Part shown: positions 8,799-18,174 of the stretch, in pieces | Layout: the number at the start of each line of letters is the position of its first letter | How positions within the stretch are numbered: position 1 is the first letter of the stretch | NCBI RefSeq assembly: GCF_018919065.1 | Contig: NZ_JAHLQG010000043.1 | Location: 1 to 64,000, forward strand | DNA length: 64,000 nt | Source of the DNA: Blautia sp. MSJ-9 | GTDB taxonomy: Bacteria > Bacillota > Clostridia > Lachnospirales > Lachnospiraceae | Direction: 5' to 3' | The notes under the pieces: generated by a model | The model's input: the letters and a program-made list of their open reading frames with translations, nothing else | Database searches by the model: none | What the model was told of the DNA's origin: nothing | Position numbers and translations under genes: made by a program

Positions 8799-9944
8799 AT
8801 GGGAAACGAATTTAAGGATTTTGAAATGGAAACACCATCACTGACCTTGGAACCAGATATTGGGGAAGTGGAAGAGAAAGAAGAAATCGCAAAAGAGAAG
8901 CAGCCAGATCCAGAACCAGAAGCACCGGTGTTGACACCAGCAGAGCAGCAGATGGTAGCGGAATTTGCTGCAAAGATTGATATTGAGAATACAAATCAGA
9001 TCCTTCAGTACGGTGCCGGGACACAGAAGAAAATGGCAGATTTTTCTGACGCAGCACTGGAGAATGTAAAGATGCAGGATCTCGGTGAGATCGGAGAACT
9101 AATCACAAATGTAGTCACTGAACTGAAAGATTTCGATGTACAGGAAGAAAGCGGATTCTTCGGTTTCTTTAAGAAACAGTCCTCCAAGATTGAGAATATG
9201 AAGAATAAATATGATAAGGCAGAAGTCAGCATTGAAAAGATTGCAGATTCCCTTCAGCAGCATCAGGTACGCCTACTCAAGGATTCTGCAATGCTGGATA
9301 AGATGTATGAGCAGAACCTGAACTACTATAAAGAACTAAGCATGTACATCCTTGCAGGAAAGAAGAAACTGGAAGAGACCAGAAATGGAAAACTTGCAGA
9401 AATGAAGAATAAAGCAGCATTGAGCGGACTTCCAGAGGACGCACAGGCAGCCAGAGATCTGGATGAGAAGTGCAACCGTTTTGAGAAGAAACTGCATGAT
9501 CTGGATCTTACCCGTACCATTGCCATGCAGACTGCACCGCAGATTCGTCTGATCCAGAACAATGACACGGTAATGGTAGAGAAAATCCAGACAACTATCG
9601 TAAATACCATTCCATTATGGAAGAGTCAGATGGTTCTTTCGCTTGGAATCGCGCATTCCGCAGAAGCAGCAAAAGCACAGAGACAGGTGTCAGATATCAC
9701 CAATGAACTTCTGAAGAAAAATGCGGAAATGCTTCATATGGCAACTGTTGAAACTGCCAAGGAATCAGAGCGTGGGGTAGTAGATCTCGAAACACTTCAG
9801 AAAACAAATGCAGACCTGATCCAGACACTGGACGATGTAATGCGTATCCAGATGGAAGGCCGTCAGAAGCGGCAGGCAGCAGAGACAGAAATGCGCCGTA
9901 TGGAAGATGAACTGAAGCGTAAACTTCTGGAGATTAGAAAATAA
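8799..9944 (+). CDS. TelA-family toxic anion resistance protein
   Basis: 381 residues, mostly alpha-helical and coiled coil, no membrane segment. An acidic N-terminal region (1-45) is followed by the TelA domain, including VRLLKDSAMLDKMYEQNLNYYKELSMYI (about 150-180) and an Arg/Glu-rich C-terminal helix. The family was named for tellurite resistance and is linked in some Firmicutes to envelope stress and antimicrobial tolerance; the biochemical role is not settled. AAGGAG precedes the ATG. Probably co-transcribed with the XpaC-like gene at 7400 as a two-component membrane/cytosol unit. Confidence 0.82.
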   Translation: MGNEFKDFEMETPSLTLEPDIGEVEEKEEIAKEKQPDPEPEAPVLTPAEQQMVAEFAAKIDIENTNQILQYGAGTQKKMADFSDAALENVKMQDLGEIGELITNVVTELKDFDVQEESGFFGFFKKQSSKIENMKNKYDKAEVSIEKIADSLQQHQVRLLKDSAMLDKMYEQNLNYYKELSMYILAGKKKLEETRNGKLAEMKNKAALSGLPEDAQAARDLDEKCNRFEKKLHDLDLTRTIAMQTAPQIRLIQNNDTVMVEKIQTTIVNTIPLWKSQMVLSLGIAHSAEAAKAQRQVSDITNELLKKNAEMLHMATVETAKESERGVVDLETLQKTNADLIQTLDDVMRIQMEGRQKRQAAETEMRRMEDELKRKLLEIRK

Positions 9945-9952
9945 GTAATCAA

Positions 9953-10030
9953 AACTGTATCATGTATGATTGATACAGTTAGTAGTAAAAGCAGATGTAT
10001 CTGCTTGAAAAATGAGCGGGAGCTGTCGGA
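9953..10030 (+). other. Three tandem hairpins between telA and ispG
   Basis: AACTGTATCA/TGATACAGTT (9953-9962 with 9971-9980), then AGCAGAT/ATCTGCT (9990-10005), then GAGCGG/CCGCTC starting near 10013. None is followed by a clean T-run, so they may form a weak terminator or a structured 3' end. Confidence 0.45.
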
Positions 10031-10209
10031 AATTCGGCCGCTCCTGTTTCTGCTAAAAATGTAAGAAAAATTTGAACAGGTAAAAAGTAGTTTGATGGCA
10101 GTACAAGCAGAGTAAAACCGAAATTATTCAGGCATGAATTGAAAATTAAAAAATCTTTTAGCGTTATACTCTGCGAAAGTGCCGGATATAAGTTGAAAAA
10201 GGAGTAATT

Positions 10210-11265
10210 ATGTACAGAGACCATACAAAAGTCATCCAGATTGGTGACAGAAAAATTGGCGGTGGCAACCCGATCTTAATTCAGTCCATGACTAATACCA
10301 AGACTGAAGATGTAGAACAGACAGTAGCCCAGATCCTTGCACTGGAACAGGCAGGATGCGACATTATCCGCTGCGCGGTACCAACCATGGAAGCTGCAAA
10401 AGCATTAAAAGAAATCAAGAAACAGATCCACATTCCACTGGTAGCAGATATTCATTTCGATTATCGTCTTGCCATCGCAGCAATGGAAAACGGCGCAGAC
10501 AAAATCCGCATCAACCCGGGAAATATTGGAAGCACAGAGCGGATCAAAGCAGTTGTTGATGTGGCAAAAGAACGTGGAATCCCAATTCGTGTAGGTGTAA
10601 ACAGCGGCTCTCTTGAGAAAGAACTTGTGGAAAAATACCATGGAGTTACAGCTGAAGGCCTAGTGGAAAGTGCTCTGGATAAAGTGCATATTATCGAAGA
10701 ATTAGGCTATGACAATCTGGTCATCAGCATCAAATCTTCCGATGTCCTTATGTGTGCAAAAGCCCACGAACTGATTGCAGAGAAAACAAACTATCCACTC
10801 CATGTAGGAATCACAGAAGCCGGAACTCTTTATTCCGGAAATATCAAATCTGCCATTGGCCTGGGAATTATCCTGAATCAGGGAATCGGTGATACGATCC
10901 GTGTATCCCTTACAGGTGCACCACTGGAAGAAATCAAATCTGCCAAACGTATTCTGAAGACACTTGGCCTCAGAAAAGGCGGCGTAGAAGTAGTATCATG
11001 TCCAACCTGTGGACGTACACAGATCGACTTAATTGGTCTCGCAAACCAGGTAGAAACTATGGTGCAGGATATCCCGCTTGACATCAAAGTGGCAGTTATG
11101 GGATGCGTTGTAAACGGGCCTGGAGAAGCGAAAGAAGCAGATATTGGAATTGCAGGCGGAGTAGGTGTAGGACTTCTGATCAAACATGGTGAGATCATAC
11201 AGAAAGTACCGGAAGATCAGCTTCTGGAAACCTTACGTCAGGAACTTCTGAACTGGAAAGAATGA
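10210..11265 (+). CDS. ispG: (E)-4-hydroxy-3-methylbut-2-enyl-diphosphate synthase
   Basis: Iron-sulfur enzyme of the non-mevalonate (MEP) isoprenoid pathway, converting MEcPP to HMBPP. 351 residues, the short bacterial form without the plant-type insert. TIM-barrel N-terminal part: GGGNPILIQSMTNT near 17-30, VADIHFDYRLA near 78-88, KIRINPGNIG near 98-107. The [4Fe-4S] ligands are C264, C267 (SCPTCGRT) and C299 (GCVVNGPGE), with E306 as the fourth ligand position. GGAG lies before the ATG. It directly precedes polC with a 39-base gap, so the two are likely co-transcribed. Confidence 0.97.
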   Translation: MYRDHTKVIQIGDRKIGGGNPILIQSMTNTKTEDVEQTVAQILALEQAGCDIIRCAVPTMEAAKALKEIKKQIHIPLVADIHFDYRLAIAAMENGADKIRINPGNIGSTERIKAVVDVAKERGIPIRVGVNSGSLEKELVEKYHGVTAEGLVESALDKVHIIEELGYDNLVISIKSSDVLMCAKAHELIAEKTNYPLHVGITEAGTLYSGNIKSAIGLGIILNQGIGDTIRVSLTGAPLEEIKSAKRILKTLGLRKGGVEVVSCPTCGRTQIDLIGLANQVETMVQDIPLDIKVAVMGCVVNGPGEAKEADIGIAGGVGVGLLIKHGEIIQKVPEDQLLETLRQELLNWKE

Positions 11266-11304
11266 GATCAGAGGAGCGGCTGAAATTAACGAGGAGATTT
11301 TATT

Positions 11305-14300
11305 TTGGAAAAAGACTTTTTTGATGTATTTCCTAATTTAAAAATAAAAAAAGAACTGGAAGAATTACTGGATGGAGTAGTGGTAACAAGAGTGTCCTGT
11401 AATCCTGCCAAGACTCATATCTGGGTATATATAAAGAGTGAACGTTGGATTCATAAAAAGTACATTTTTGCATTGGAAGAGCAGATTGAGAGACAGCTTT
11501 TTGCGGGCTTAGGCGTTACAATTACAATTATTGAAAAGTTTCGTCTGTCTGCACAGTACACTCCTCAGAATTTCCTGGACACATACAGATCAAGTATGGA
11601 AATGGAATTACGCAACTATAACATGCTGGAATACAATACATTTAAGCAGGCGCAGATCACTTTTCCTGGAGAACATGATCTTCATATGGTTCTTCCTGAT
11701 TCCGTGATTGCCAGAGAGAAGAGTGAAATTCTGATCGAATATCTGCAGAAAGTTTTCTGCGAAAGATGTGGAATGGACTTGAAAGTGGAACTTGAGTATG
11801 TGGAAATGCAGGAGAGTAAATACCATAAGAATGCTGAGCTTCAGATTGCACAGGAAGTAGAAAACGTTATGCGCCATGCGAAGATCCACGCCAAAAGTGG
11901 ACAGGTTTCTCAGAACGAGAATGAGGCAAATGGTGAGAAAAAATCTGAAAAGAAAGCCGATAAAACACAGCAGGATAAGAAAGACAAAAAGCCGGCTTTG
12001 GGCGACCGCAAGGACAAGAAGGGCGATTTCCGAGGCGGATTCAGAAGGGACAGCAATCCGGATGTTATCTATGGAAGAGATTTCGAAGGCGAACCTGTTG
12101 CTCTGGAAACGATTACCGGTGAGATGGGTGAAGTTATCGTCCGCGGTCAGGTTATGGATGTAGAAGCAAGAGAAATCCGCAACGAAAAGACCATCCTGAT
12201 CTTCCCAATCACAGATTTTACAGACAGTATTGTAGTAAAAATGTTCCTGCGAAATGAGCAGGTGCCGGAAGTGACAGAACATGTAAAGAAAGGTGCATTC
12301 CTGAAGTTCCGAGGCGTAACAACGGTAGACCGATTTGACAGTGAACTTACGATCGCATCTATTGCAGGAATCAAGAAAATTGCCAATTTTACTACATCCC
12401 GAATAGACACCAGCCCACAGAAACGTGTAGAACTTCACTGCCATACAAAGATGAGCGATATGGATGGTGTTACAGATGCCAAGTCTCTGGTAAAGCGTGC
12501 ATATGAGTGGGGACATCCTGCCATTGCTATCACAGATCACGGCGTTGTTCAGGCGTTCCCTGAGGCGAACCACTGTTTTGATGCATGGGGCGGATGTGTC
12601 CCGAAGGATTCTGATTTCAAGGTTCTGTATGGCATGGAAGGTTATCTGGTAGATGACTTAAAAGGTATGGTTACCAATGGAAAAGGTCAGAAACTGGACG
12701 GTAGATTTGTAGTCTTCGATATCGAGACCACCGGATTCTCATCCCTGACCTGCCAGATCATTGAGATTGGTGCGGTACTGGTAGAGAATGGTGAGATTAC
12801 AGAACGCTTTTCCACCTTTGTAAACCCGAAAGTCCCGATCCCGTTCCGTATCGAGCAGCTTACCAGTATCAATGACAGTATGGTCATGGATGCCCCGACG
12901 ATCGAGGAGGTTCTGCCGAAATTCCTTGAATTCAGCAAGGGTGCAGTGATGGTTGCACACAATGCAGATTTCGATATGGGATTCATTATGAAGAACTGCG
13001 ACAGACTGGGGATCGAGCATGATTTTACTTATGTAGATACCGTAGGCATGGCACGTTTTCTGCTTCCTGCGCTGAACAGATTTAAGCTGGATACAGTAGC
13101 AAAAGCAGTAGGTGTTTCTCTGGAAAACCACCACCGCGCAGTAGACGATGCTGCCTGCACTGCAGAGATTTTTGTAAAATTCGTAAAGATGCTGGCAGAC
13201 CGCGATATCCTTGATGTCGATGAGCTGAACAAACAGGGTGCAGTTTCAGCCAATACCATTAAGAAACTGCCGACATACCATGTAATTATTTTTGCCAGAA
13301 ATGAAACGGGTCGTATTAATCTGTATAAACTGGTAAGCCAGTCTCATCTGAAGTACTATCACAGACGTCCCCGTGTACCAAAGAGCATCCTGCAGAAATA
13401 CCGTGACGGACTTTTGGTAGGAAGTGCCTGCGAGGCGGGCGAACTGTACCAGGCATTGCTGCGAAATGCACCTGAGACAGAGATTGCCAGACTGGTAAAT
13501 TTCTATGATTATCTGGAAATTCAGCCGATCGGAAATAATAAATTTATGATCGCAGATGATAAGCATGATATGATTAATTCCGAGGAAGATTTACGTGAAA
13601 TGAACCGCAGGATCGTGAAGCTGGGAGAACAGTTTAAGAAGCCTGTAGTGGCAACCTGCGATGTGCATTTCATGGATCCGCAGGACGAAGTTTACCGAAG
13701 GATCATCATGGCAGGAAGCGGCTTCTCGGATGCAGATGAACAGGCACCTCTGTATCTGCGTACCACCGAGGAAATGTTAGAAGAATTTGCTTATCTCGGC
13801 AGTGAGAAAGCAGAAGAAGTTGTCATTACAAATACGAATAAGATTGCAGATATGATCGAGAAAATCTCTCCGATCCATCCGGACAAATTCCCTCCGGTCA
13901 TCGAGAATTCGGATCAGGATCTGAAGAATATCTGCTTTACAAAAGCTCATGAAATGTATGGAGATCCTCTTCCGGAGATCGTAGAGAGCCGTCTGGACAG
14001 AGAGCTGAACTCAATCATTTCCAACGGATATGCCGTAATGTATATCATTGCCCAGAAGTTGGTATGGAAGTCCAATGAGGACGGATATCTGGTAGGTTCC
14101 CGAGGATCTGTAGGATCTTCTCTGGCAGCGACCATGTCCGGTATCACAGAGGTAAATCCTCTGCCACCGCATTATCTCTGCCCGAATCCGGACTGCAAAT
14201 ACAGTGATTTTGATTCGCCGGAAGTAAAGAAATATGCAGGTATGGCAGGATGCGATATGCCGGACAAGATCTGCCCGAAGTGCGGAACAAAGATGAAGAA

Positions 14301-15792
14301 AGAAGGATTTGATATCCCGTTCGAAACTTTCCTTGGATTCAAGGGAGATAAAGAGCCGGATATTGACCTTAACTTCTCCGGTGAATACCAGGCAAATGCC
14401 CACAGATACACAGAGGTTATCTTTGGCAAAGGCCAGACCTTCAAAGCAGGAACCATCGGTACCCTTGCGGAGAAGACTGCATTCGGTTATGTGAAGAACT
14501 ATTTTGAAGAGCGCGGCGTGCATAAACGTTACTGCGAGATTAATCGAATTGTACAGGGATGCACTGGAGTACGGCGTACAACAGGGCAGCATCCGGGAGG
14601 TATCATCGTACTTCCGGTGGGCGAAGAAATCGAGAAATTTACCCCTGTTCAGCATCCTGCAAACGACGTAAACAGTGATATTATCACCACGCATTTTGAT
14701 TACCATTCCATTGATGGAAACCTGCTGAAACTTGATATACTGGGACACGATGATCCGACCATGATCCGAATGCTGGAGGACTTAACTGGTATCAGTGCCA
14801 GAGATGTTCCGTTGGATCAGAGAGACGTCATGTCTCTGTTTGCCAGCACAAAAGCACTTAATATTGAGCCGGAATCCATTGGCGGATGTAAGCTTGGATG
14901 CCTTGGAATCCCGGAGTTTGGTACTGATTTTGCCATGCAGATGCTTATTGATACCAAGCCGAAATACTTTTCAGACCTGATCCGTATTGCGGGACTTTCC
15001 CATGGTACAGACGTATGGCTTGGCAATGCACAGGTGCTGATCCAGGAAGGAAAAGCAACCATTTCCACTGCCATCTGTACCCGAGATGACATCATGATCT
15101 ACCTTATTGGTAAAGGGGTAGAGAGTGGTCTGGCATTCACGATCATGGAGAGTGTCCGTAAGGGAAAAGGCCTCCGTGATGAGTGGATCACGACGATGAA
15201 AGAACACGACGTACCGGACTGGTATATCTGGTCCTGTAAGCTGATCAAGTACATGTTCCCGAAGGCACATGCTGCGGCGTACGTTATGATGGCATACCGA
15301 ATCGCATGGTATAAAGTGTTCCAGCCGCTGGCATATTATGCGGCATATTTCAGTATCCGTGCCACCGCATTCTCCTATGAACTTATGTGTATGGGTAAGG
15401 AACGTCTGGAATATTACATGGCAGAAATCCGTAAGAAAGGCGATTCCGCATCTAAGAAAGAGCAGGATACACTGAAGGATATGCGTATCGTGCAGGAGAT
15501 GTATGCGCGAGGTTTCGAATTTGTTCCAATCGACCTTTATACAGCCAAAGCTCAGCGATTCCAGATCGTAGACGGCAAACTGATGCCATCCCTTGCGACT
15601 ATCGACGGACTTGGAGACAAGGCGGCAGACGCTGTTGTAGATGCCGCAAAACAGGGCAAATTCCTGTCAAAAGACGACTTCCGCGACAGAACGAAAGTCA
15701 GCAAAACAGTTATTGATCTGATGGATGATCTGAAGCTGTTCGGAGATATTCCACAGTCCAACCAGATGTCACTATTTGATTTTACAGGTTGA
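11305..15792 (+). CDS. polC: DNA polymerase III, PolC-type alpha subunit
   Basis: Replicative polymerase of low-GC Gram-positives, 1495 residues. The start codon is TTG, with GAGGAG eight bases upstream. Domain order: N-terminal domain, a Lys-rich linker (about 200-245), OB fold (about 260-350), PHP domain starting at H378-C-H380, with the DEDDh proofreading exonuclease inserted (D472-I-E474), then palm with D1019 and D1021 in DKEPDIDLNFSG. A zinc-binding pair (YLCPNPDCKYSDF and ICPKCGTKM) sits in the palm/thumb area. The C-terminal QMSLFDF (1487-1493) is a clear sliding-clamp-binding motif. All catalytic motifs are intact. Confidence 0.98.
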   Translation: MEKDFFDVFPNLKIKKELEELLDGVVVTRVSCNPAKTHIWVYIKSERWIHKKYIFALEEQIERQLFAGLGVTITIIEKFRLSAQYTPQNFLDTYRSSMEMELRNYNMLEYNTFKQAQITFPGEHDLHMVLPDSVIAREKSEILIEYLQKVFCERCGMDLKVELEYVEMQESKYHKNAELQIAQEVENVMRHAKIHAKSGQVSQNENEANGEKKSEKKADKTQQDKKDKKPALGDRKDKKGDFRGGFRRDSNPDVIYGRDFEGEPVALETITGEMGEVIVRGQVMDVEAREIRNEKTILIFPITDFTDSIVVKMFLRNEQVPEVTEHVKKGAFLKFRGVTTVDRFDSELTIASIAGIKKIANFTTSRIDTSPQKRVELHCHTKMSDMDGVTDAKSLVKRAYEWGHPAIAITDHGVVQAFPEANHCFDAWGGCVPKDSDFKVLYGMEGYLVDDLKGMVTNGKGQKLDGRFVVFDIETTGFSSLTCQIIEIGAVLVENGEITERFSTFVNPKVPIPFRIEQLTSINDSMVMDAPTIEEVLPKFLEFSKGAVMVAHNADFDMGFIMKNCDRLGIEHDFTYVDTVGMARFLLPALNRFKLDTVAKAVGVSLENHHRAVDDAACTAEIFVKFVKMLADRDILDVDELNKQGAVSANTIKKLPTYHVIIFARNETGRINLYKLVSQSHLKYYHRRPRVPKSILQKYRDGLLVGSACEAGELYQALLRNAPETEIARLVNFYDYLEIQPIGNNKFMIADDKHDMINSEEDLREMNRRIVKLGEQFKKPVVATCDVHFMDPQDEVYRRIIMAGSGFSDADEQAPLYLRTTEEMLEEFAYLGSEKAEEVVITNTNKIADMIEKISPIHPDKFPPVIENSDQDLKNICFTKAHEMYGDPLPEIVESRLDRELNSIISNGYAVMYIIAQKLVWKSNEDGYLVGSRGSVGSSLAATMSGITEVNPLPPHYLCPNPDCKYSDFDSPEVKKYAGMAGCDMPDKICPKCGTKMKKEGFDIPFETFLGFKGDKEPDIDLNFSGEYQANAHRYTEVIFGKGQTFKAGTIGTLAEKTAFGYVKNYFEERGVHKRYCEINRIVQGCTGVRRTTGQHPGGIIVLPVGEEIEKFTPVQHPANDVNSDIITTHFDYHSIDGNLLKLDILGHDDPTMIRMLEDLTGISARDVPLDQRDVMSLFASTKALNIEPESIGGCKLGCLGIPEFGTDFAMQMLIDTKPKYFSDLIRIAGLSHGTDVWLGNAQVLIQEGKATISTAICTRDDIMIYLIGKGVESGLAFTIMESVRKGKGLRDEWITTMKEHDVPDWYIWSCKLIKYMFPKAHAAAYVMMAYRIAWYKVFQPLAYYAAYFSIRATAFSYELMCMGKERLEYYMAEIRKKGDSASKKEQDTLKDMRIVQEMYARGFEFVPIDLYTAKAQRFQIVDGKLMPSLATIDGLGDKAADAVVDAAKQGKFLSKDDFRDRTKVSKTVIDLMDDLKLFGDIPQSNQMSLFDFTG

Positions 15793-15938
15793 AAATACAA
15801 GCCACAGGGCAATTATTTTGTATCAAATAAGGCGGGTAAATGATCTGCCTGATTAAAGTTAAGTAAAAGAAATTAGATTTTTTGAAGAGATATTAGCATC
15901 GAGATATAACATACAGGCCACGGCAACAGGAGACGAAT

Positions 15939-17894
15939 ATGAGAAAAGAAGAATTAAGATATTTACAGAGACTTGCAGAGATTTACCCTACAATAGGAAA
16001 AGCATCCACGGAGATCATCAACCTTCAGTCTATCCTGAATCTGCCCAAGGGAACAGAGCACTTTATGTCCGACCTCCACGGTGAATACCAGGCATTTTCC
16101 CATGTACTGCGAAACGGTTCCGGTGCAGTACGAAAGAAAATTGATGATGTATTCGGCCACACCCTTAGCAACAATGATAAACGTTCCCTTGCAACCCTGA
16201 TCTACTATCCGAAAGAGAAGATGGATCTGGTTAAGGAAACAGAAGAAGATATGGAGAACTGGTACAAGATTACCCTGTATCGTCTCATCGAAATCTGTAA
16301 AACTACTGCCTCCAAGTACACCAGATCTAAAGTACGCAAGGCACTTCCTGCGGATTATGCCTATGTAATTGAAGAGCTGATCACAGAGAAGGCGGAGGTT
16401 CTGGATAAAGAAGCTTATTATGATTCTATTGTTAATACTATCATCGAAATCGGCGGTGCAGAGGACTTTATCATTGCGCTGGCAGAGCTGATCCAGCGTT
16501 TGGTTGTAGATCATCTGCATATCCTTGGAGATATTTACGACAGAGGACCGGCACCACATTTCATCATGGACCGTCTGATGCAGTATCATTCACTGGATAT
16601 CCAGTGGGGAAATCATGATGTAGTCTGGATGGGCGCAGCAGCAGGACAGAAAGCCTGCATTGCCACAGTAGTAAGAAACAGCATCCGTTACGGAAATCTT
16701 GACATTCTGGAAGATGGTTACGGCATCAATATGCTGCCTCTGGCGACCTTTGTCATGGAAGCTTACAAGGATGATCCGTGCGATATTTTTGCCATGAAAG
16801 GTGCTTCCAACTACAATATTCTGGAAGAAGAACTGGGCAAAAAAATGCACAAGGCCATCGCAGTGATTCAGTTTAAATTAGAAGGAAAACTGGTTCGCAA
16901 GCACAAAGAATTCCATATGGAAGACCGTGCACTTCTTCACAGAATTGACCCGAAGAAAGGCACGATCACACTGCCGGGCGGAAAAGAATATCCACTCCGC
17001 GACAGCAATTTCCCGACCATTGACTGGAAACATCCTTATGATCTTACAGAGGGTGAGAAAGAGGTTATGGATAAGCTGTCCTCTGCATTCAGAAACTGCG
17101 AGAAACTACAGAATCATATCCGTCTTCTACTTGATAAAGGTGGTCTTTACACTGTATATAATGGAAATCTTTTATTCCATGGAAGCATCCCATTGAATGA
17201 GGATGGAACCTTCCGTGAAGTACAGATTTATGGAAAAAGCTATAAAGGAAAAGAGCTGTATGATGCGTTGGAAACCTATGTGCGCCGTGCTTTCTACTCT
17301 GTAGGGAAAGAAGAGCAGAAGAAAGGCCGGGATATCATGTGGTATATCTGGGCAGCACCAAATTCACCATTGTTTGGCAAGAGCAAGATGAGCACTTTTG
17401 AGCGATATTTTATTGAAGATCCGTCTACTCATGAAGAGAAAAAGAACGCCTATTACCGTCTCTGGGAGAACGAAGAGGTAGTAGATAATATGCTGCGAGA
17501 GTTCGGCCTGGACCCTGAAAAAGGGCACATTATCAATGGTCATGTGCCTGTACATCAGAGTGAAGGCGAGAGCCCTGTCAAATGCAATGGCAAAGTAATT
17601 GTTATTGACGGTGGATTCTCCAAACCCTATCAGAAGGTTACCGGAATTGCAGGATATACGCTGATCTATAACTCTTACGGACTGAATCTTACCGCGCATG
17701 AGCCATTTACATCCAAGGCAGATGCTGTAGCAAAGGAAACAGATATCGTATCAAACCGTGTAGCGGTCAGCTACATGTCCAGACGCCAGCTGGTAGGTGA
17801 CACAGATACCGGACACGCCTTAAAAGAGAGGATACAAGAGCTTATTCAGTTGCTGGATGCGTACCGTACAGGTGTTATTAAAGAAAAAAAGTAA
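15939..17894 (+). CDS. fbp: Fructose-1,6-bisphosphatase, class III
   Basis: 651-residue manganese-dependent gluconeogenic phosphatase of the Firmicutes type, related to metallophosphoesterases. The metal-binding motifs are present in order: SDLHGEY (D45, H47), GDIYDRG (197-203), GNHD (224-227) and INGHVPV with the later His. The length agrees with class III enzymes (about 640-670). GGAGA precedes the ATG. It follows polC by 146 bases, a position that carries no functional hint. No sign of damage. Confidence 0.96.
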   Translation: MRKEELRYLQRLAEIYPTIGKASTEIINLQSILNLPKGTEHFMSDLHGEYQAFSHVLRNGSGAVRKKIDDVFGHTLSNNDKRSLATLIYYPKEKMDLVKETEEDMENWYKITLYRLIEICKTTASKYTRSKVRKALPADYAYVIEELITEKAEVLDKEAYYDSIVNTIIEIGGAEDFIIALAELIQRLVVDHLHILGDIYDRGPAPHFIMDRLMQYHSLDIQWGNHDVVWMGAAAGQKACIATVVRNSIRYGNLDILEDGYGINMLPLATFVMEAYKDDPCDIFAMKGASNYNILEEELGKKMHKAIAVIQFKLEGKLVRKHKEFHMEDRALLHRIDPKKGTITLPGGKEYPLRDSNFPTIDWKHPYDLTEGEKEVMDKLSSAFRNCEKLQNHIRLLLDKGGLYTVYNGNLLFHGSIPLNEDGTFREVQIYGKSYKGKELYDALETYVRRAFYSVGKEEQKKGRDIMWYIWAAPNSPLFGKSKMSTFERYFIEDPSTHEEKKNAYYRLWENEEVVDNMLREFGLDPEKGHIINGHVPVHQSEGESPVKCNGKVIVIDGGFSKPYQKVTGIAGYTLIYNSYGLNLTAHEPFTSKADAVAKETDIVSNRVAVSYMSRRQLVGDTDTGHALKERIQELIQLLDAYRTGVIKEKK

Positions 17895-18060
17895 CTATGT
17901 AAACAGTCTGCTGTTCTGTAAAGCTGCTGAATAGTTATGAGAGTAGTTATGAAAGAAAATAGGTATTTTGAATAAGAAATCTACTGTAAATAACAGTTAT
18001 AATAGCAAAAAATTGTAAGCAGACGCCAAAAAGAGGTTGGTTTTACAGGGCATAAAACTC

Positions 18061-18089
18061 TTTACTTATAAATTTGTGTTCTATATAAT
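18061..18089 (+). promoter_or_regulatory. Sigma-A-type promoter of the purF-like gene
   Basis: TTTACT (18061-18066), 17-base spacer, TATAAT (18084-18089). The leader of about 85 bases contains a small GGGC/GCCC hairpin (18131-18144). No purine riboswitch consensus was recognised. Confidence 0.5.
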
Positions 18090-18174
18090 GGGTAGTGTTG
18101 TTTAACCAGCAATAAGTATTATGATGAGGCGGGCGAATAAGCCCGAAGATAATGAACAAAAGGAGAATACGATA

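Noticed and set aside
11305-15792. Long reverse-strand ORFs inside polC (for example about 11608-12573 and 14011-14748)
   Set aside because: They overlap a fully conserved PolC, have no ribosome sites and no recognisable domains; they are shadows of its codon pattern.
17895-18174. Purine riboswitch before the PurF-like gene
   Set aside because: The conserved purine aptamer core was not found; only a plain promoter and a small hairpin are visible.
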